From Vicinamibacteria bacterium (GTDB lineage: Bacteria; Acidobacteriota; Vicinamibacteria; Fen-336), in NCBI GenBank assembly GCA_025994075.1, contig JAMQGV010000018.1, positions 117,768 through 181,767 of the forward strand: 64,000 bases of DNA, read 5' to 3'. The first letter of the stretch is position 1; each line of letters starts with the position of its first letter. Made by a program: the position numbers and the translations under genes. Shown piece by piece: positions 1 to 7,390 of this stretch. The notes below the pieces were generated by a model. The model was not told the origin of the DNA. It saw nothing but the letters and a program-made list of their open reading frames with translations, and did not search any database.

Positions 1-1077
1 GCGGCCGTTCGAGCCGACGACGACGCCGGGTACGCCGGCCAGCGTCACGCCGGAGATCGTGCGCGTCGCGCCAGCGGCGTCCTTCCACTCGAAGGCGGCG
101 CGATACCAGGTGTTGGGCACCATCAGGCCGAGGTGCATGTCGTCGGCGACGATCGCGCGCCCGTCGCGCGTCGCGGTGCCGGCCACCGCCCAGTTGTTGC
201 TGCCGGTCGTCGACGGTTCGGGCCGTCGCAACCACGCTTCGGCCAGCACGGGATCGAGGCCCGCCTCCACGGCCCGCGCGACGCGCTCGCTGTCCGGGGA
301 AGCGAGGCGCGCAGCCTTCGCGGGCGCGGCGCCGCGCAGGTCGAGGACCTCGGGCCCGGGCAGCGGCGGGGTCGAGAAGGCGTCGCCTTCGACCGGCGCG
401 TCCCACTCCGTCCCGGGCGCGTCGAGAAAGGCGCCGAGCGCGGGCGGCAGCAGGTCGCGCGCGAGGCCGCGCGCGTCGTCGGTGCGGGCGCGTTCGTCGT
501 TCAACTGCAGGAACATCGAGTAGGTGACGAGCACCGTGTCTTCCGGCCGCCACGGCGCGGGCTCCTGCCGCAGCGCGAAGTACTCGGGCGGTCGCGCGCC
601 GAGGTCGGCCAGGCCGGCGTTGACGCCGGCGGCGTAGGCCTCGACCACGGCGCGCTGCTCGGCCGTCGCCGCCTCGATCACCCGGCGGGCGCGGGTGCGG
701 AAGCGGTGGAGGCGGGTCTCGACGTCCACCGTCGCGCCGCCGGGCCCGAGCAGTTCGGCGAGTTCGCCGGCCGCGCGGCGGCGGGCCAGGTCCATCTGGA
801 AGAAGCGCTCCTGGGCGTGGACGTAGCCGGTGGCGCGGGCGAGGTCGACGCGGTTCGCCGCGCGCAGGGTGGGCACCCCGAGCGCGTCACGCTCGACCGT
901 GACCGGCGCGCCGAGGCCCGGAAGAGCGTGTTCGCCCGCGAGCCGCGGCAGCGAGGCGCGCAGGCCGAGCCACGCGAGCAGCGGGCTGCCGACGGCGACG
1001 AGCAGGCCGAAGAGCGCGAGGCGTCGCGCGCGCGCGCGCAGCGTCGCGCGGACGGCGGGGGAGGGGCTGGTGGCCAC
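1..1077 (-). CDS. Penicillin acylase family amidohydrolase (3' part outside window)
   Basis: Member of the Ntn-hydrolase penicillin/acyl-homoserine-lactone acylase family, which cleaves amide bonds in the periplasm after self-processing into alpha and beta chains. The N-terminus has one hydrophobic stretch (about residues 20-38) that could be a signal anchor. An alpha-chain motif (VHAQERFFQMDLARRR) follows. The beta chain should begin at Ser293 in the motif GSNNWAV, where Ser is the expected nucleophile, and VADDMHLGL lies shortly after. The remaining beta chain runs off the window edge. The GTG start at 1077 is chosen because the only upstream in-frame codon before the stop of the preceding gene is CCC. 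The gap to that gene is 3 bases, so the two are probably co-transcribed. Substrate cannot be predicted. Confidence 0.85.
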   Translation of the reverse strand, partial: MATSPSPAVRATLRARARRLALFGLLVAVGSPLLAWLGLRASLPRLAGEHALPGLGAPVTVERDALGVPTLRAANRVDLARATGYVHAQERFFQMDLARRRAAGELAELLGPGGATVDVETRLHRFRTRARRVIEAATAEQRAVVEAYAAGVNAGLADLGARPPEYFALRQEPAPWRPEDTVLVTYSMFLQLNDERARTDDARGLARDLLPPALGAFLDAPGTEWDAPVEGDAFSTPPLPGPEVLDLRGAAPAKAARLASPDSERVARAVEAGLDPVLAEAWLRRPEPSTTGSNNWAVAGTATRDGRAIVADDMHLGLMVPNTWYRAAFEWKDAAGATRTISGVTLAGVPGVVVGSNGR

Positions 1078-1080
1078 GGG

Positions 1081-3081
1081 CTAGTACGCGAGCAGCGCGC
1101 GCAGCGCGGGCAGCAGGCGGGCGCGGGGCATGAAGACCTCCTCGAGCGCCTTGCTGAACGGGATCGGGATGTCGAGTCCGCCGAGCCGCTCGACGGGCGC
1201 GTCCAGCCACTCGAACGCCTCGCGCCCGATCGTCGCCGCGATCTCGCCGCCGAAGCCGCCGGTCAGCGGCGCCTCGTGCAGCACCAGCGCGCGGCCGGTG
1301 CGGCGCACCGACTCGAGCACCGCCTCGCGGTCCCACGGCAGCAGCGTGCGCAGGTCGAGCACCTCGACCTCGCGGCCCTCCTCGGCCAGGTCCTCCGCGG
1401 CGGACAGCGCCCAGTGGACGCCGACGCCCCACGAGATCACGGTCGCGTCGCGGCCCGCGCGGGCGGTGCGGGCGCGGCCGATCGGCAGCGTGTAGTGGCC
1501 CTCCGGCACCGGGCCTTTCGCCCAGCGGTAGAGGAACTTGTGTTCGAGGAAGATCACCGGGTTGCCGTCCTCGAACGCCGCGCACAGCAGGCCCTTGGCG
1601 TCCGCGGGGGTCGCCGGCTCGATCACCTTGAGCCCGGCGACGTGGGCGAACCAGGCCTCGACGTTCTGGGAGTGGAACGGGCCGGCGCCGACGCCGCCGC
1701 CGACGGGCACCCGGATCACGACCGGCAGCTTCGCGCCCCAGCGGTAGTGGGTCTTGGCCAGGTTGTTGACGATCTGGTTGAAGCCGCAGGTGATGAAGTC
1801 GCCGAACTGCATCTCGACCATCGGCACGTGGCCGTCGAGGGCCAGGCCCATCGCGGCGCCGATGGCGCCCGACTCGATGATCGGCGTGTTGCGCACCCGC
1901 GGCTTGCCGAACTCGGCCAGGAAGCCCTCGGTGACCTTGAACACGCCGCCGTACTCGGCGATGTCCTGGCCGATGGCGACGGTCGTGGGGTCGCGGCGCA
2001 TCGCCTCGCGCAGGCCGTCGGACACGGCGTCGACGAAGCGCATGTCCTTCGTCGGCCGCGACGCCTCCGGCTCCCGGGCCGGCGGTGCGGGGGCGTACAC
2101 GTCGCGCAGCTCGGTCTCGGCCGAACCGTCGGGATCGGGAGCGGCGAGGGCCTCGTCGAGGATCGGTTCGATCCAGGCCTTGAGCTCGGCCTTGATCGCG
2201 TCGCGCCGCTCGGGCGTGAGCACGCCCTGCTCGAACAGCCGCTCCTCGAAGCGGCGGATCGGGTCCTTCTGCGCCCACTCCTCGAACAGCTCCTTCGGCA
2301 CGTACGCGGTGCCCGAGGCCTCCTCGTGGCCGCGCATGCGGAAGGTCTTGAACTCGAGCAGCGTGGGGCCTTCGCCGCGACGCCCGCGGGCCGCCGCCTC
2401 GGCGACGGCCGCGTGCACGGCGAGCAGGTCGTTGCCGTCGACGACCACGCCCGGCATGCCGTAGCCGGCCGCGCGATCCGCCAGGTCGCGGCAGGCGAAC
2501 TGCTCGGCGATCGGCGTCGACAGCCCGTACTGGTTGTTCTCGATCACGAACAGCACGGGCAGCTTCCACACCGCGGCCAGGTTGAGCGCCTCGTGGAAGT
2601 CGCCCTCGGAGGTCGCGCCGTCGCCGGTGAACGTCGCGGCGACGCGATCGCCGCCTTTCAACTGGCTGGCGAGGGCCAGGCCGTCGGCGACCGGCAGCAT
2701 CGCGCCGAGGTGGCTGATCATGCCGATCACGTGGTGCTCGGGCGCGCCGAAGTGGAAGGTGCGGTCGCGGCCGCGGGTGTAGCCGCCGTCCTTGCCGAAG
2801 AGCTGGCGGAACAGCTTCGGCAGCGGCAGGCCGCGGGTCGTGAACACGCCCAGGTTCCGGTGCATCGGCAGGATCCAGTCGTCGCCCCGCAGGGCCGTGG
2901 CGACGCCGACGGCGATCGCCTCCTGGCCCATCCCGGAGAACCACTTGGAGAGCTTGCCGAGGCGCAGCAGCAGCAGCGCCTTCTCCTCGATCACGCGCGG
3001 CAGCAGCAGCGCGCGGTGCAGCTCGAGCAGGCGCTCGGGCGTGTAGCCGGCCAGCGCCGGCGCCGTCGACGGTTCGATCAT
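1081..3081 (-). CDS. Fused 2-oxoacid (branched-chain type) dehydrogenase E1 alpha-beta
   Basis: Thiamine-diphosphate-dependent E1 of a 2-oxoacid dehydrogenase complex, with alpha and beta subunits fused in 666 residues. Residues 1-330 are E1 alpha: the ThDP motif begins GDGATSEGDFHEAL and ends in ENNQYG. Residues from about 345 (MRFVDAVSDGLREAM) are E1 beta, with the typical AIGQDIAEYGGVFKVTEGF. The family oxidatively decarboxylates 2-oxoisovalerate or related acids, or acetoin; sequence alone does not separate these. No E2 or E3 gene is present nearby. Translation probably starts at ATG 3081; no SD is visible and a TAGAAT hexamer sits 11 bases upstream. It is divergent from the cysteine-synthase-like gene and followed after 3 bases by the acylase gene. 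Confidence 0.88.
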   Translation of the reverse strand: MIEPSTAPALAGYTPERLLELHRALLLPRVIEEKALLLLRLGKLSKWFSGMGQEAIAVGVATALRGDDWILPMHRNLGVFTTRGLPLPKLFRQLFGKDGGYTRGRDRTFHFGAPEHHVIGMISHLGAMLPVADGLALASQLKGGDRVAATFTGDGATSEGDFHEALNLAAVWKLPVLFVIENNQYGLSTPIAEQFACRDLADRAAGYGMPGVVVDGNDLLAVHAAVAEAAARGRRGEGPTLLEFKTFRMRGHEEASGTAYVPKELFEEWAQKDPIRRFEERLFEQGVLTPERRDAIKAELKAWIEPILDEALAAPDPDGSAETELRDVYAPAPPAREPEASRPTKDMRFVDAVSDGLREAMRRDPTTVAIGQDIAEYGGVFKVTEGFLAEFGKPRVRNTPIIESGAIGAAMGLALDGHVPMVEMQFGDFITCGFNQIVNNLAKTHYRWGAKLPVVIRVPVGGGVGAGPFHSQNVEAWFAHVAGLKVIEPATPADAKGLLCAAFEDGNPVIFLEHKFLYRWAKGPVPEGHYTLPIGRARTARAGRDATVISWGVGVHWALSAAEDLAEEGREVEVLDLRTLLPWDREAVLESVRRTGRALVLHEAPLTGGFGGEIAATIGREAFEWLDAPVERLGGLDIPIPFSKALEEVFMPRARLLPALRALLAY

Positions 3082-3092
3082 ATGAAGGGTCG

Positions 3093-3098
3093 ATTCTA
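3093..3098 (-). promoter_or_regulatory. Candidate -10 hexamer of the E1 gene
   Basis: TAGAAT on the minus strand, 11 bases before the ATG at 3081, with no SD in between. It would give a 5' leader of only a few bases. No clear -35 was found. Confidence 0.4.
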
Positions 3099-3109
3099 GC
3101 GGGCGGCCG

Positions 3110-3115
3110 TAGACT
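3110..3115 (+). promoter_or_regulatory. Candidate -10 hexamer of the cysteine-synthase-like gene
   Basis: TAGACT on the plus strand, 28 bases before the ATG at 3144. An SD (AGGAG, about 3131-3135) lies between them, so this gene should have a short conventional leader, unlike its divergent neighbour. Confidence 0.4.
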
Positions 3116-3143
3116 GGCGGGAATCGCGACAGGAGTCCCTCCG

Positions 3144-4067
3144 ATGAACGTGCTCGAGGCCGTCGGCAACACGTCGCTCGTCCGCCTGCAGCGCATCGCG
3201 CCCGCGAACGGCGCGGAACTGTTCGCGAAGCTGGAGTGGGAGAACCCCACCGGCAGCATGAAGGACCGCATGGCGCGGGCCGTGATCGAGCGCGCCGAGG
3301 CCGACGGCCGGCTGAAGCCCGGACACACGGTCGTCGAGTACACCGGCGGCTCGACCGGGACGTCGCTCGCGCAGGTGTGCGCGGCCCGCGGCTACCGCAT
3401 CCGGATCGTGACGTCCGAGGCGTTCAGCCAGGAGAAGCGCGACCACATGGCGGCGCTGGGCGCGGAGCTGACGCTGGTGCCCGCGGAGGGCGGGCTGACG
3501 ACGAAGAAGCTGATCCTCGACATGGTCGAGGTCGCCCGCGGCCTGGCGGCCGAGCCGAAGACGTTCTGGACCAACCAACTCGAGAACCACGATGCCATTG
3601 CCGGCTACCACGCGCTCGGCGAGGAGATCTGGACGCAGATGGAGGGCCGGGTCGACGCCTTCGTCCACTCCGTCGGCACGGCGGCCTCGATCCGGGGCGT
3701 GGCCGCGGCGCTGAAGCGGCACACGTCGGACGTGCGGATCGTCGCCGTGGAGCCGGGTGAGTCGCCGGTGCTCGGCGGGGGCCAGCCCGGCCCGCACAAG
3801 ATCGAAGGCGTGGGCATCGGCTACGTTCCGCCGCTCTGGGACGCGTCGGTCGTCGACGAGGTGATCGCGGTGCCCACGGCCGACGCCAAGGCGATGGCGC
3901 GACGCCTGGCGCGCGAGGAGGCGCTGTTCGCCGGCACCTCGTCGGGCGCGAACGTGATCGCCGCGCTGCAGGTGGCCGAGCGCCTCGGCGCCGGCGCGCG
4001 CGTCGCCACCCTGATGTGCGACTCGGGCCTCAAGTACCTCAGCACGGACGTCTACCGCCAGGCCTGA
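3144..4067 (+). CDS. Cysteine synthase family PLP-dependent enzyme
   Basis: Fold-type II PLP enzyme of the CysK/CysM family, 307 residues, the usual family length. Lys40 in NPTGSMKDRM is the expected PLP Schiff-base lysine. Family members condense O-acetyl- or O-phospho-serine with sulfide, or perform related beta-replacements. The substrate loop reads TGGSTGTS where classical CysK has TSGNTG, and the PLP-phosphate loop reads HSVGTAAS instead of GTGGT. The enzyme may therefore be a paralogue with a different acceptor or donor. The C-terminal DSGLKYLSTD matches the family. It has a good SD (AGGAG) before ATG 3144. It stands alone between a divergent E1 gene and the AbiE pair. Confidence 0.82.
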   Translation: MNVLEAVGNTSLVRLQRIAPANGAELFAKLEWENPTGSMKDRMARAVIERAEADGRLKPGHTVVEYTGGSTGTSLAQVCAARGYRIRIVTSEAFSQEKRDHMAALGAELTLVPAEGGLTTKKLILDMVEVARGLAAEPKTFWTNQLENHDAIAGYHALGEEIWTQMEGRVDAFVHSVGTAASIRGVAAALKRHTSDVRIVAVEPGESPVLGGGQPGPHKIEGVGIGYVPPLWDASVVDEVIAVPTADAKAMARRLAREEALFAGTSSGANVIAALQVAERLGAGARVATLMCDSGLKYLSTDVYRQA

Positions 4068-4094
4068 GACCGGCTGCTCGCTGATGGGTTCATG

Positions 4095-4123
4095 TGGAAA
4101 GAAACTCTACTTTAGTGTAGAAT
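4095..4123 (+). promoter_or_regulatory. Candidate promoter and operator of the AbiE pair
   Basis: An AT-rich patch in an otherwise GC-rich region. TGGAAA (4095-4100) and TAGAAT (4118-4123) are 17 bases apart. The inverted repeat TCTAC-TTTAGT-GTAGA (4106-4121) overlaps the -10. AbiEi-type antitoxins are known to repress their own promoter by binding inverted repeats, so this is a reasonable operator candidate. Confidence 0.45.
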
Positions 4124-4133
4124 TATCTGCGTT

Positions 4134-4733
4134 ATGAAGGCGATAGAGGATGCCCGGCGGGTTCTGGCGCTGGCGCCCCAGCAGCGGGGCGTCTTCTCGA
4201 GCGCAGACCTGCGAGCGATCCTGCCCGACCCGAACCCGGCGGCGTTCGCGCGTCGAGCCGAGGCCCTGCAGCGCTCCGGGGTGCTCCGGCGCTTTCTCAG
4301 AGGTTGGTACGTCGCCGAGGAATTCGACCTCGCCACGCTGAGCCAGCGGCTCACGCCCGAGTCGTACATCAGCTTCGCGAACGCCCTTTCGCGCGACCTC
4401 CTGATCGGGCCGCGCCCGGACCGGCAGGTGATGGCCGTGCGGGTGGGACGCAACCGGGTCTATCGCGCCTTCGGCTTCGAGATCGCCCATCTCGGCCTCG
4501 CCCCGCACCTCTTCTTCGCGTACGAGACGCTGGACGGGATCCACTACGCTGACGCGGAGAAGGCCGTGCTCGACACGTTGTACTTCCACCTGCGCGGCCA
4601 GCGCTACGTGTTCGATCCGTTCTCGGACGTCGACACGTCGCGGCTGGACCCGGGCCGGCTCCGGGATTACCTCGGCCGCTACCGGAACCCGCGCTTCGTG
4701 GCTTTCGCGCGCAACACGCTGGGGCTGTCGTGA
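4134..4733 (+). CDS. AbiEi-family type IV antitoxin / transcriptional repressor
   Basis: A 199-residue protein matching the AbiEi layout. An N-terminal winged-helix-like segment (residues 1-60: VFSSADLRAIL, then ALQRSGVLRRFLRGWYVA) is followed by a larger C-terminal domain. In known AbiE systems the antitoxin represses its operon and counteracts the AbiEii nucleotidyltransferase without direct binding (type IV), giving phage abortive infection or plasmid stabilisation. The stop codon overlaps the GTG start of the next gene by 4 bases, the usual arrangement. The promoter region is AT-rich compared with its surroundings, a possible sign of acquisition by transfer. Confidence 0.75.
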   Translation: MKAIEDARRVLALAPQQRGVFSSADLRAILPDPNPAAFARRAEALQRSGVLRRFLRGWYVAEEFDLATLSQRLTPESYISFANALSRDLLIGPRPDRQVMAVRVGRNRVYRAFGFEIAHLGLAPHLFFAYETLDGIHYADAEKAVLDTLYFHLRGQRYVFDPFSDVDTSRLDPGRLRDYLGRYRNPRFVAFARNTLGLS

Positions 4734-5476
4734 CGCCGCTGCGACGCCCGGCGACGGCCGAGGGCCTGTTCCTCGCGGTGATGCACGCGTTCGCGGCGCG
4801 CTTCGACCAGCACGCGATCCTCAAGGGCGGCATCGCGCTGCGCCTGCTCGAGAGCCCGCGCGCGACCACCGACATCGACTACGTCTTCGTGCCCTTCGAA
4901 TCGAAGCGGGAGATCAAGGCCGATGTCGAGGCCGCGCTGCGGGGGATCGACGGGGCAGCGGTCGAGGTCCGCCTCCACTCGAAGATGCTGAGGGCCGTCG
5001 TGCAGGTCGACGGCGCGCGGATCCAGGTCGAGGTCACGGTCGCGCCGCAGTGCGGTTCCGTGCCGGTCGCCACCGCGGGGCTGGCCCGCGCCCACGGCCA
5101 GCCCTCGCAGGTCGTGGCCGTGATGCGCTTCGACACGGCGCTCGCCGAGAAGCTGGCCGCCTGGAACGAGCGCCGCCTGCTGCGTGATCTCTACGACTGC
5201 CACTTCCTGGTGCACCGGCTCGGGGCCGCCGTGGACATGGAGGCCCTCGATCGGCGACTGGCGCGCGTCGAGTCGCGCATTCAGTCGCTGCGAAAACGGA
5301 AGAGGATGACGCGCGGCGAGCTGGCCCGCGAGCTCCGTGCGGCTGCAGAGGCGCTGAAGGAGAGGGACGTCGAGGCCGAACTCGCGCCGCTCCTGCCGCC
5401 CGGGGAGACGGCAGGCCTGGTCCCGCGGATCCGCGCGGCGGTCTCCCGGCTCGCCGACGGGCTCGACGCCTCGTAG
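4730..5476 (+). CDS. AbiEii-family nucleotidyltransferase toxin
   Basis: A 248-residue protein with the AbiEii/MenT nucleotidyltransferase signature. Lys32-Gly-Gly34 in ILKGGIALRLL is followed by the Asp-x-Asp pair in TTDIDY (Asp48, Asp50). Further on is the conserved EKLAAWNERRLLRDLYD segment. Relatives transfer nucleotides to tRNA or other acceptors and stop growth; the acceptor here is unknown. The C-terminal third is helical and charged (LRKRKRMTRGELARELR). GTG start at 4730 overlaps the antitoxin stop, so translation is coupled. It ends 24 bases before the UbiD gene, which seems to have its own promoter. Confidence 0.78.
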   Translation: MTPLRRPATAEGLFLAVMHAFAARFDQHAILKGGIALRLLESPRATTDIDYVFVPFESKREIKADVEAALRGIDGAAVEVRLHSKMLRAVVQVDGARIQVEVTVAPQCGSVPVATAGLARAHGQPSQVVAVMRFDTALAEKLAAWNERRLLRDLYDCHFLVHRLGAAVDMEALDRRLARVESRIQSLRKRKRMTRGELARELRAAAEALKERDVEAELAPLLPPGETAGLVPRIRAAVSRLADGLDAS

Positions 5477-5487
5477 GCTGGTCAGCC

Positions 5488-5493
5488 GATACT
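5488..5493 (+). promoter_or_regulatory. Candidate -10 hexamer of the UbiD gene (leaderless)
   Basis: GATACT lies 6 bases before ATG 5500, with no SD. It would start transcription at or next to the ATG. Confidence 0.35.
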
Positions 5494-5499
5494 TGTCGC

Positions 5500-7302
5500 A
5501 TGGCCTTTTCCGACCTTCGCGCCTTTCTCGATGCGCTGAGGGCTGCGGGCGACCTGCGGGTCGTCGACGCGCCCGTCGACGCCCGCCTCGAGGCCGCCGA
5601 GATCCACCGCCGGGTGATCGCGGCCGGCGGCCCCGCGCTGCTCTTCACGAACGTGAAGGGCGCCGACTTCCCGCTGGTCACCAACCTGTTCGGCACCGCG
5701 CGCCGCGCCGAGATGGCGTTCGGGCGGCGGCCGATGGAACTGGTGAAGCGGCTGGCGGCGCTGCCGCGGGTGGCGGTGCCGCCGACGCCCGCGAAGCTGT
5801 GGGCGCAGCGCGATCTCGCGTGGGACGCGCTGAAGATCGGCCTCAAGCGCCGGCCGTCGGGACCGGTGTCCGAAGTCGTCACCCGCGACGTGCGGCTCGA
5901 CAAGCTGCCCGCGCTCACCACGTGGCCCGAAGACGGCGGCCCGTTCGTCACGCTTCCGCTCGTCTACACCGAACATCCCGACGGACATGGCCACAACCTG
6001 GGCATGTACCGGATGCACGTGCACGACGCGCGCACGACCGGCATGCACTGGCAGATCGGCAAGGGTGGCGGCTTCCACTATCAGGTCGCCGAAGAACGCG
6101 GCGAGGCGCTGCCCGTCACCGTGTTCCTCGGCGGCCCGCCCGCGCTGATCCTGGCCGCCATCGCGCCGCTGCCCGAGAACGTGCCCGAGCTGATGCTGGC
6201 CTCGCTGATCGCGGGCGAGCGGCTCGGGTTGTGCCCGGGGCCCGGTCCGCACCCGCTGGTCGCGAACGCCGAGTTCGCGCTGGTGGGGAAGGTGGCTCCC
6301 AGGGTGCGCAAGCCGGAGGGGCCGTTCGGCGACCACTACGGCTACTACTCGCTGCGCCACGACTACCCGGTGTTCGAGGTGGAGTGGATGGCGCGGCGCA
6401 AGGACGCGATCTGGCCCGCGACCGTCGTCGGCAAGCCGCGCCAGGAGGACTTCTTCATCGGCGACCTGCTGCAGGAACTGCTGTCGCCGCTGTTCCCGCT
6501 GGTGATGCCCGCGGTGCGCGACCTGTGGTCCTACGGCGAGACCGGCTACCACTCGCTCGCCGGCGCCGTCGTCCGCGAGCGCTACCGGCGCGAGGCGATG
6601 AGCTCCGCGTTCCGCATCCTCGGCGAAGGCCAGCTCTCGCTGACCAAGTTCCTGCTCGCCACCGACCGCCCGGTCGACCTCAAGGACTTCAGGGCCACGC
6701 TCGAGCACGTGCTGGCCCGGACCCGGCCGGAGACCGATCTCTACGTGTTCTCGAACCTGTCGATGGACACCCTCGACTACTCGACACCGACGATCAACGA
6801 GGGCTCGAAGGGCGTCTGGCTCGGCCTCGGCGATCCCGTGCGCGAGCTGCCCCGCGAGTTCCGCCCGGCGGTGCCGCCGCCGACCGATACGTTCGACGTC
6901 CAGCCGTTCTGCGCCGGCGCGCTGGTCGTCGGCGCACGGCCCTTCGCCGAAGACCCCGCGGCGCCCGCGCGGATCGCCGCCCACGCCGCGTTCGACGGCT
7001 GGCCGCTGCTGGTGCTGACGGACGAGCCGAAGCGGGCGGCGAAGAGCGCGATGAACTTCCTGTGGACGACCTTCACCCGCTTCGAGCCCGCGGCCGACAT
7101 CCACGCCCGCGCGACGCGTCTCGTCCGCAGCCACGTCTCGTACGAGCTGCCGATCGTGATCGACGCGCGGCGCAAGCCGTGGTTCCCGGCCGAGGTCTCG
7201 TGCGATCCCGACACGGCATCGCTCGTCTCGCGCCGCTGGCAGGAGTACTTCCCGCAGGGCGGCGTCGAGATGGGCGACGCGGAGCGCGCCCACCTCGACT
7301 AG
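5500..7302 (+). CDS. UbiD-family prenylated-FMN decarboxylase
   Basis: A 600-residue member of the UbiD family of prenylated-FMN (de)carboxylases. Recognisable segments are HWQIGKGGGFHYQVAEERGE and EGPFGDHYGYYS, the latter a hallmark near the active site. Relatives decarboxylate polyprenyl-4-hydroxybenzoate (ubiquinone), 1,4-dihydroxy-6-naphthoate (futalosine menaquinone route) or various aromatic acids. Its length, longer than E. coli UbiD, resembles the menaquinone/unknown-substrate branch. No UbiX-like prenyltransferase is in the window. ATG 5500 has no SD but a -10-like hexamer directly upstream. The next gene is a transporter with its own promoter. Confidence 0.85.
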   Translation: MAFSDLRAFLDALRAAGDLRVVDAPVDARLEAAEIHRRVIAAGGPALLFTNVKGADFPLVTNLFGTARRAEMAFGRRPMELVKRLAALPRVAVPPTPAKLWAQRDLAWDALKIGLKRRPSGPVSEVVTRDVRLDKLPALTTWPEDGGPFVTLPLVYTEHPDGHGHNLGMYRMHVHDARTTGMHWQIGKGGGFHYQVAEERGEALPVTVFLGGPPALILAAIAPLPENVPELMLASLIAGERLGLCPGPGPHPLVANAEFALVGKVAPRVRKPEGPFGDHYGYYSLRHDYPVFEVEWMARRKDAIWPATVVGKPRQEDFFIGDLLQELLSPLFPLVMPAVRDLWSYGETGYHSLAGAVVRERYRREAMSSAFRILGEGQLSLTKFLLATDRPVDLKDFRATLEHVLARTRPETDLYVFSNLSMDTLDYSTPTINEGSKGVWLGLGDPVRELPREFRPAVPPPTDTFDVQPFCAGALVVGARPFAEDPAAPARIAAHAAFDGWPLLVLTDEPKRAAKSAMNFLWTTFTRFEPAADIHARATRLVRSHVSYELPIVIDARRKPWFPAEVSCDPDTASLVSRRWQEYFPQGGVEMGDAERAHLD

Positions 7303-7305
7303 GGC

Positions 7306-7333
7306 TTGACTTCGACGGGCCGCCCTCTAGAGT
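7306..7333 (+). promoter_or_regulatory. Candidate sigma-70-type promoter of the NSS-AGCS operon
   Basis: TTGACT (7306-7311) and TAGAGT (7328-7333) separated by 16 bases, starting 3 bases after the UbiD stop. The leader then carries a small hairpin. Confidence 0.5.
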
Positions 7334-7353
7334 ACGCGGGTTCCAGACAACCT

Positions 7354-7370
7354 CCCGGGAACAGCCCGGG
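7354..7370 (+). other. Leader hairpin CCCGGG-N5-CCCGGG
   Basis: Two CCCGGG copies 5 bases apart can pair in the 5' leader of the NSS transporter mRNA, just ahead of its SD (GAGGAG, about 7374-7379). It could modulate translation; nothing more can be said. Confidence 0.3.
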
Positions 7371-7390
7371 CACGAGGAGCGGCAACGCCG

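Noticed and set aside
133..3099. A 988-codon plus-strand frame opposite the acylase and E1 genes
   Set aside because: Arg/Gly/Ala-rich low-complexity translation with no motif, antisense to two genes with clear family signatures; typical of GC-rich shadow frames.
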